Shown here piece by piece: positions 22,684 to 27,970 of a stretch of DNA of 27,970 nucleotides. Positions within the stretch are counted from its first letter, which is position 1, and every line of letters starts with the position of its first letter. Position numbers and translations under genes: made by a program. Under the pieces are notes generated by a model that was given only the letters and a program-made list of their open reading frames with translations, was not told the origin of the DNA and did not search any database. This DNA is from Clostridium sp. (lineage in GTDB: Bacteria > Bacillota > Clostridia > Clostridiales > Clostridiaceae): positions 1 to 27,970 of the forward strand of contig DPOH01000128.1 in assembly GCA_003539755.1 (NCBI GenBank), in the 5' to 3' direction.

Positions 22684-23442
22684 TTAGATATTAAGGTTTA
22701 TGACATCATCCATATCATATAATCCTGGTTCAGTTACTGTTCCCATGAATTCACATGCTTTTAATGCACCTACAGCAAATACTTCTCTAGATATTGCTTT
22801 ATGGTTAAGTTCAATTACTTCACCAGTTCCAGCAAAGATTACATCATGATCTCCAACTATTCCACCACCTCTTACTGCGTGGATACCAATTTCATTTTCT
22901 TCTCTCTTAGCATGACCTTGTCTTCCGTAAACATACTTAGTTTCATCTTTAAGAGAATCTTTAATTGTATCAGCAAGTAATAGTGCAGTACCACTTGGAG
23001 CATCTACCTTTTGATTGTGGTGTTTTTCAATTATTTCAATATCATAATTTCCATAAAGTATTGGTGCAACTTTTCTAAGTAATGCATTAATTAAGTTGAT
23101 TCCAACAGACATGTTTCCTGATCTAAATAAAGGAAGAGTTTTGCTCTTTTCTTTTATTAATTCTACTTGTTCATCTGAGAAACCAGTTGAGCATATTACT
23201 AATGGTTTTTTAGTCTTTTCAGTTAGTGCTAATAGGTCATTTAAGGCATCAGCTCTTGAAAAGTCTAATAATACATCATATTCAACATTTAATTCATCTG
23301 TAGATTTAAATACTGGGTATGAAGAGTCACATCCAAATTTATCAATACCAGCAACGATTTCTACATTTTTAAAATTTTTGGCGCATTCAGTAACCATTTT
23401 ACCCATCTTACCACCGCAGCCATTTAAAACTATTCTAATCAT
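22684..23442 (-). CDS. dapB: 4-hydroxy-tetrahydrodipicolinate reductase
   Basis: NAD(P)H-dependent reductase, second step of the diaminopimelate/lysine branch. The N-terminal Rossmann motif is IVLNGCGGKMGKM. The catalytic/substrate-binding stretch is IIEKHHNQKVDAPSGTALLLAD, with the His-His and Lys expected for DapB. Length 252 is normal. It lies 12 bases downstream of dapA with SD AAGGTGA, so the two form an operon. The product feeds peptidoglycan crosslinks and lysine. Confidence 0.96.
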   Translation of the reverse strand: MIRIVLNGCGGKMGKMVTECAKNFKNVEIVAGIDKFGCDSSYPVFKSTDELNVEYDVLLDFSRADALNDLLALTEKTKKPLVICSTGFSDEQVELIKEKSKTLPLFRSGNMSVGINLINALLRKVAPILYGNYDIEIIEKHHNQKVDAPSGTALLLADTIKDSLKDETKYVYGRQGHAKREENEIGIHAVRGGGIVGDHDVIFAGTGEVIELNHKAISREVFAVGALKACEFMGTVTEPGLYDMDDVINLNI

Positions 23443-23454
23443 ATCTATATCACC

Positions 23455-24333
23455 TTACATTAATTTATTTGCTTTTAATACATCCTTTAATGCATTTTCA
23501 TTTTTATCTTCCATTTCGCAAAGTGGAAGTCTTAATGGTCCAACTTCCATTCCCATAAGATTCATAGCTGTTTTTACAGGAATAGGATTTGTTTCTATGA
23601 ATAAAGTATTTGATAAAGCTAAAGTATCAAGCTGAATGTTAAGAGCATCTTGAAAATTACCTTCTAAGCAGTCTTTAGTCATTTTATGAACTTCTGCTGG
23701 AATTACATTAGCTAAAACAGAAATAACTCCTTTTCCACCAAGTGACATTATAGCAACTGTCTGATCATCATTACCTGAGTAGATATCAATAGAATCTCTA
23801 AGTAAGGCTTTGATTTCAGCAATTTGGCTTATATCTCCACTGGCTTCTTTAATTGCTACAACGTTATTTAATTTAGCAATTTCAACAAGTGTAGATGGTT
23901 TAATATTTACACCTGTTCTTGAAGGTATATTATAAAGTATTATAGGAGTTTTTACTTCATTGTTAATAGCTTCAAAATGCTTTACAAGTCCCTTTTGTGT
24001 AGTCTTATTATAATATGGAGTTATTACAAGTAATCCATCAACTCCAACACTTTCAGCATATTTACTCATTTCTATGGCAGAAGAAGTGTTGTTAGAACCT
24101 GTTCCTGCAATTACAGGAATTCTTTTATTAACTACATCAACTGTAAATTTAATTGTTTCCTTCTTTTCTTTTTCTGTCATTGTAGTAGCTTCACCAGTTG
24201 TTCCACAGATTATTATTGCATCTGTGCCTTGTTCAATATGCCACTCTAATAAAGTTCTTAGCCTTTCAAAATTAACACCATTTTCATTAAAAGGCGTCAC
24301 TAATGCAACACCAGAACCTTCAAATATTGACAT
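23455..24333 (-). CDS. dapA: 4-hydroxy-tetrahydrodipicolinate synthase
   Basis: Class I aldolase that condenses pyruvate with aspartate semialdehyde. The Schiff-base lysine is Lys162 (VVAIKEASGD), the catalytic tyrosine Tyr134 (ILYNIPSRTG), and the GTTGEATTM motif is at 44-52. Length 292 is standard. SD GGAGGAATT precedes the start on the minus strand. The gene is first in a two-gene operon with dapB. Its product is also the precursor of dipicolinate, so supply matters in sporulation (known biology, not shown here). A long leader of about 220 bases may precede it. Confidence 0.96.
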   Translation of the reverse strand: MSIFEGSGVALVTPFNENGVNFERLRTLLEWHIEQGTDAIIICGTTGEATTMTEKEKKETIKFTVDVVNKRIPVIAGTGSNNTSSAIEMSKYAESVGVDGLLVITPYYNKTTQKGLVKHFEAINNEVKTPIILYNIPSRTGVNIKPSTLVEIAKLNNVVAIKEASGDISQIAEIKALLRDSIDIYSGNDDQTVAIMSLGGKGVISVLANVIPAEVHKMTKDCLEGNFQDALNIQLDTLALSNTLFIETNPIPVKTAMNLMGMEVGPLRLPLCEMEDKNENALKDVLKANKLM

Positions 24334-24560
24334 TTTAATTCCTCCAATATAACTATTAATTTCATGCCTGACTGTTTTTTAATAATTTATAGAGCATATA
24401 CCTATTATTATCATATACATAAATAGGCTTAGTGTTTCTAAATATTAATGCTGCTTTATAAAGTTAAAAATCAGCTAAGCATGTATAAATGTGCAGTGTC
24501 CCCCAAATTTTATTATAGCCCCCCTTAAAATTTTAATTATGAATACATCTATTACTTATA

Positions 24561-24590
24561 AATATAGCTTTATAAGATACATTATGACAA
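24561..24590 (-). promoter_or_regulatory. Putative promoter of dapA-dapB
   Basis: Read on the minus strand: -35 TTGTCA (24590-24585), 18-base spacer, -10 TATATT (24566-24561). It would give a leader of about 220 bases before dapA. Confidence 0.4.
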
Positions 24591-24682
24591 GTAATAGTAT
24601 ATACAATAACTATAGATAAATATTTAAGAAATATCAAGTAACTAATCTAAATATAAGAAAAAATCAACTGTAAATAAATTCA

Positions 24683-24711
24683 GAATACTAAATTATTAAT
24701 TGGAGATAATA
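24683..24711 (+). promoter_or_regulatory. Putative sigma-G promoter of the spore-protein gene
   Basis: GAATA (24683-24687), 17-base spacer, GATAATA (24705-24711). This resembles the sigma-G pattern GHATR...CATWHTA with one -10 mismatch (G for C), the expected class for an SASP gene. Confidence 0.45.
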
Positions 24712-24753
24712 AAAATAATTGATAGTATATTAAAAAAGAAAGAGTGATTAAAT

Positions 24754-25020
24754 ATGGGCAATACTCCATTAAAAAAGATAATTAAGTCTAAGTTAAAGGG
24801 AAATAAAGAGCTTACAGAAGCTGAAAAGGCACGAGAAAAGATGAAGTATGAAATAGCAGAAGAGCTGGGATTAAGTGAGAAAGTAAAAAGGGAAGGCTGG
24901 GGAGGTCTTTCAGCTGAAGAAACGGGAAGAATAGGAGGTCTTATGACAAAGCGTAAAAAGCTTTTAAAGATGCCTTCAAACAATGAAATATTGGGAAGAG
25001 TAGATAAAGATAAAAACTAG
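24754..25020 (+). CDS. Small acid-soluble spore protein, alpha/beta-type, SspF-like
   Basis: DNA-binding protein that protects forespore DNA and is degraded at germination. The core MKYEIAEELGLSEKVK then GWGGLSAEETGRIGGLMTKR matches the alpha/beta SASP pattern, closest to the SspF subgroup (GWG in the middle). The germination-protease site is in KYEIAEE, cutting between Glu33 and Ile34. The 88-residue protein is longer than classical SASPs because of basic N- and C-terminal extensions (about 1-25 and 68-88). A sigma-G-like promoter is upstream. The SD is weak (AGAAAGAG). It sits alone. Confidence 0.85.
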   Translation: MGNTPLKKIIKSKLKGNKELTEAEKAREKMKYEIAEELGLSEKVKREGWGGLSAEETGRIGGLMTKRKKLLKMPSNNEILGRVDKDKN

Positions 25021-25136
25021 TAATTTGCACTGTCCTTTATTTAATGTATATTAAAATATTTGACTAAGTTAAGTTTAAGAGATAATATATAATGTAATAT
25101 AAATTAAAAGTACATATTAAGGGCGTGGTAAAGTAC

Positions 25137-25874
25137 ATGGCATATGGTGAATTTGCAAATATATATGATGACTTAATTCATGAAGATATAAATTATGAAA
25201 AGGTTGCAGAAAAGGTTATTAATATATGTAAGGAAAACAACATAAATTTTGATGATTACTTAGATTTAGCATGTGGTACTGGTAATGTGGCAATAGAAGT
25301 ATGTAAGCATTTCAAAAGTACTTATGCAGTAGACTTATCTGATGATATGCTTAACATTGCATTTGAAAAATTTAAAGCGCACAGAGTTAAAGCTAAGGTT
25401 ATATGTCAAGATATGTGTGAATTAAGCTTAAACAGAAAGTTTGATCTCATCACATCTGTTTTAGATTCAACAAACTATGTTACAGAAGATGAAGATTTAT
25501 TATCATACTTCAAAAAAGTTAATGAGCATTTAAAAGATGATGGAATATTTATTTTTGATATTAACTCATATTATAAACTTTCAGAAGTTATGGGAAATAA
25601 TATCTATACATATAGTACAGAAGATATTTTTTATACTTGGGAAAATACCTTTGAAGATGAAATACTAAATATGTTCCTTACGTTTTTTGTAAAGCAAAAT
25701 AATGGCTTATATGAAAGATTTGAAGAAGAACACTTTGAAAGAGCATATACAGAGGAAAATATAGAACAAGCTTTAGAAGAATGTGGGTTTAAGCTTTTAG
25801 GCAAATTTGCAGGATATACTGATGACAAAGTAAAAGAAGATACGGAAAGAATTTTATATATTGTAAAGAAATAA
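25137..25874 (+). CDS. Class I SAM-dependent methyltransferase
   Basis: Stand-alone methyltransferase. Motif I is YLDLACGTGN (41-50), followed by TYAVDLSDDMLNIA (motif II) and DLITSVLDSTNYV (motif IV region). The opening YGEFANIYDDLIHEDINYEKV is typical of a Firmicute family of unknown substrate. I chose ATG 25137 (MAYGEFAN) over the in-frame GTG 25125, because the AAGGG SD at 25119-25123 is too close to the GTG. It lies 108 bases upstream of hslO on the same strand; no terminator was seen between them. Confidence 0.88.
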   Translation: MAYGEFANIYDDLIHEDINYEKVAEKVINICKENNINFDDYLDLACGTGNVAIEVCKHFKSTYAVDLSDDMLNIAFEKFKAHRVKAKVICQDMCELSLNRKFDLITSVLDSTNYVTEDEDLLSYFKKVNEHLKDDGIFIFDINSYYKLSEVMGNNIYTYSTEDIFYTWENTFEDEILNMFLTFFVKQNNGLYERFEEEHFERAYTEENIEQALEECGFKLLGKFAGYTDDKVKEDTERILYIVKK

Positions 25875-25982
25875 TCATTTAAAATGAATGATTGCTAAAT
25901 AATATAATTGTTGTTGTAAAATACATTATATTATTTATAATTAGTTATATTAACATGAAATTATTATTAGGAGATGATATAC

Positions 25983-26861
25983 ATGCAAGATAAGATAGTA
26001 AGAGCGACAGCTAAAAATGATATGGTTAGAATTATAGCAGGTATTACTACTAATTTAGTAAATGAAGGAGCTAAACTTCATGATACTACTCCAGTAGCAT
26101 CAGCTGCATTTGGAAGAATGCTTACAGCTGGAGCATTAATGGGAACTACATTAAAAAGTGAAAAAGAAGTTCTTACATTAAAGATAAATGGTGGCGGAGA
26201 AATTAATGGAATAACAGTAACTGCTCATGAAAATGGTATTGTTAAAGGTGTTATAGGAAATCCATACATAGATAGACCATTAAATGAAAAGGGAAAATTA
26301 GATGTAGGTGGAGCTGTTGGTACAGATGGTATGCTTTATGTTATAAAGGATTTAGGATTAAGAGATCCATATGTAGGACAGGTAAAAATTCAAACTGGTG
26401 AAATTGCAGAAGATTTTGCTTATTACTTCACAGTTTCAGAACAAACTCCATCAGCTGTAGCATTAGGAGTTTTAGTAGATAGAGATTTATCTATAAAGGC
26501 AGCAGGAGGATTTATAATTCAAATGCTTCCAGGTGCAGATGAACTTCTTGCAGATGCTATTACTTATAGACTTCAAGAAATACCACCAATAACTACATTA
26601 ATAAGTGAAGGAAAAACTATAGAAGAAATATTAGAATACATATTCGAAGGAATGGATTTAAAGATATTAGAATCTGTAGAACCTGCATATAGATGTGATT
26701 GTTCAAGAGAAAGAGTAGAAAAAGCATTAATATCAATAGGTAAAGATGATCTTCAAGAATTATATGATGATGGAAAAACTGAAGAAGTGGTATGTAATTT
26801 CTGTAACAAGAAATATGAATTTACTCATGAGGATATTGGTGAAATATTAAAAAATAAATAA
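25983..26861 (+). CDS. hslO: Redox-regulated chaperone Hsp33
   Basis: Cytoplasmic holdase activated by oxidation. The zinc-binding redox switch is complete: Cys238-x-Cys240 (YRCDCSRER) and Cys271-xx-Cys274 (VVCNFCNKKYEF). The N-terminal domain opens with DKIVRATAKNDMVRIIAG. Length 292 is normal. I prefer the ATG at 25983 (MQDKIVRA), 9 bases after AGGAG; the ATG at 25974 is only 1 base past the SD. Confidence 0.96.
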   Translation: MQDKIVRATAKNDMVRIIAGITTNLVNEGAKLHDTTPVASAAFGRMLTAGALMGTTLKSEKEVLTLKINGGGEINGITVTAHENGIVKGVIGNPYIDRPLNEKGKLDVGGAVGTDGMLYVIKDLGLRDPYVGQVKIQTGEIAEDFAYYFTVSEQTPSAVALGVLVDRDLSIKAAGGFIIQMLPGADELLADAITYRLQEIPPITTLISEGKTIEEILEYIFEGMDLKILESVEPAYRCDCSRERVEKALISIGKDDLQELYDDGKTEEVVCNFCNKKYEFTHEDIGEILKNK

Positions 26862-26868
26862 AAATTAT

Positions 26869-26908
26869 AAGTATAAAAAGCTTCACATATGTGAAGTTTT
26901 TTATACTT
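26869..26908 (+). terminator. Intrinsic terminator after hslO
   Basis: The arms AAGTATAAAAA and TTTTTTATACTT flank the palindrome CTTCACAT/ATGTGAAG, making a nearly perfect 40-base hairpin with an internal T-run. It is symmetrical enough to work in both directions. Confidence 0.88.
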
Positions 26909-27086
26909 GGATTCATTTGTAAATATATAAAAATATAATTTATAATTATAAAAATTGTAGATTGTTTATAATAAGTATGATTTTCGATAAAAATAATAAA
27001 AAAATAAATATTTTTATGAAAAAATACTAAAAATGTACGATAATATAAGTAATACAGTGAATAATAAGATAAAGAGGAGACGAATA

Positions 27087-27970
27087 ATGAAAAAAGAAGG
27101 AAGTTTAAAGGCATTGCTTCCGTTACTTGTATTCTTAATTGTATACATAAGTATTTCAGCAATAGCCGGTGACATGTATGCAGTATCTGTTATAATACCT
27201 TTTTCGGCATCAGCAATTACTGCACTTATAATGAATAGAAATAAATCATTAAATGAAAAATTAGATATATTCTGCACTGGAGCAGGTGAAAATAATGTTA
27301 TTTTAATGGTGTTAATATTTATTTTAGCAGGAGCATTTGCTCAAGTAGCAAAGGATATGGGAGCAGTTGATTCAACAGTAAATCTTGGATTGTCTATACT
27401 ACCAAGTGGACTGCTTGTTGTAGGATTATTTTTAATAGCATGTTTTATTGCTTTGTCAGTAGGTACATCTGTTGGAACAATAGTTGCACTAGTACCTATT
27501 GCAACAGCAGTATCAGAAAAGACAGGAGTTCTTTTAGCTATTGCAGTAGGAGCAGTTGTAAGTGGTGCAATGTTTGGAGATAATTTATCAATTATTTCAG
27601 ATACAACAATAGCAGCAACAAGAACTCAAGGCTGTGATATGAAGGACAAATTTAGAATGAATTTTAGAATTGTTCTTCCGGCAGCTATTTTAACTACAAT
27701 AATTTTTTGGGCTATTACTTTGAATTCAGGAGCCGCAGTTATGGAACAGCTTGAATTTAGTTTAATAAAAATAATTCCTTATTTAGTTGTAATTATTTCA
27801 GCATTATGTGGAATGAATGTTGTATTAATACTTGTTTTAGGAATAATTTTGGCAGGAGGAATAGGCATATATTATGGAGCATTTGATATAATAAGCTTAT
27901 GTCAGTCTATGGCTAATGGTATTTCAGGAATGAGCGAATTAATTATTGTTACATTATTAATGGCAGGAAC
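27087..27970 (+). CDS. NhaC-type Na+/H+ antiporter (partial, runs off the right edge)
   Basis: The frame opens at ATG 27087 after GAGGAGA and is still open at the window end (294 codons). The protein is hydrophobic with about eight membrane segments visible. The diagnostic NhaC-superfamily motif lies at about 124-178: SVGTSVGTIVALVPIA, then SGAMFGDNLSIISDTTIAAT, the conserved GDxxSxxSDTT ion-path region. The C-terminal half is missing. The likely role is sodium/proton exchange, possibly coupled to an organic substrate, since the family includes both kinds. Confidence 0.88.
   Translation, partial: MKKEGSLKALLPLLVFLIVYISISAIAGDMYAVSVIIPFSASAITALIMNRNKSLNEKLDIFCTGAGENNVILMVLIFILAGAFAQVAKDMGAVDSTVNLGLSILPSGLLVVGLFLIACFIALSVGTSVGTIVALVPIATAVSEKTGVLLAIAVGAVVSGAMFGDNLSIISDTTIAATRTQGCDMKDKFRMNFRIVLPAAILTTIIFWAITLNSGAAVMEQLEFSLIKIIPYLVVIISALCGMNVVLILVLGIILAGGIGIYYGAFDIISLCQSMANGISGMSELIIVTLLMAG

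Larger units (their letters stand above)
24334..24753. other. Divergent intergenic region between dapA and the spore-protein gene
   Basis: This 420-base region has no convincing gene. On the minus strand it holds a putative promoter (24561-24590) and a long dapA leader. That leader has inverted repeats GCTTAG/CTAAGC (from about 24478 back to 24427) and CCTATT/AATAGG, and two G-tracts (read as CCCCCC and CCCCC on the + strand near 24500-24525). On the + strand it holds the putative sigma-G promoter at 24683-24711. Confidence 0.6.

Noticed and set aside
24334..24560. Lysine riboswitch or T-box upstream of dapA
   Set aside because: I searched the minus strand for the conserved L-box core and the T-box AGGGTGGNACCGCG and saw neither.
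26821..27277. Two overlapping minus-strand frames (113 and 87 codons) around 27000
   Set aside because: They are antisense to the end of hslO, its terminator and the start of the NhaC-type gene, and resemble no known family.

Overview
The window looks like a chromosomal segment of a low-GC, spore-forming Clostridium (sensu stricto, probably near the C. beijerinckii/C. butyricum group). The base composition is strongly AT-rich, Shine-Dalgarno (SD) sites are strong and often G-only, and TTG/GTG starts are common. An alpha/beta-type spore DNA-binding protein gene is present. Species assignment is inference; there is no rRNA or other phylogenetic marker. I found no tRNA, CRISPR array, transposase gene or phage gene.

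Layout. (1) 68-6407: histidine biosynthesis genes hisD-C-B-H-A-F-I-E on the + strand, with monofunctional hisI and hisE, closed by an intrinsic terminator; hisG is not in the window and presumably lies upstream. From hisB onward the junctions carry palindromic DNA: a MITE-like 33-bp inverted-repeat element plus a 27-bp perfect palindrome before hisH, a 20-bp palindrome before hisF, and hairpins between the SD and the start codon of hisI and hisE. (2) 6648-10486: two DegT/DnrJ/EryC1-type sugar aminotransferases flanking a gene that fuses a MerR DNA-binding domain to a SAM methyltransferase. Each has its own terminator. The second aminotransferase has a MerR-type promoter (19-bp spacer with a dyad between -35 and -10). 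(3) 10861-16225: single genes for an endonuclease/exonuclease/phosphatase-fold protein, two paralogous 3D-domain cell-wall proteins, a secreted duplicated DUF305-like protein, a nitroreductase, a potassium channel and a small HMA-fold protein without its metal-binding cysteines. (4) 16734-22465: an oligopeptide ABC importer, oppB-C-D-F-A, with a cre-like site and a -35-overlapping inverted repeat upstream. (5) 22684-24333: dapA-dapB on the minus strand. (6) 24754-27970: an SspF-like spore protein, a methyltransferase, hslO (Hsp33) and an NhaC-type antiporter that runs off the right edge.

The his genes together convert phosphoribosyl-ATP to histidine. opp imports peptides. dapA/dapB commit aspartate semialdehyde to lysine, diaminopimelate and, in spore formers, dipicolinate. 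The most unusual signals are the MerR-methyltransferase fusion next to a MerR-type promoter, and the recurrent SD-hairpin-start arrangement in the late his genes. I see no clear multi-gene novel defence or secondary-metabolite system.
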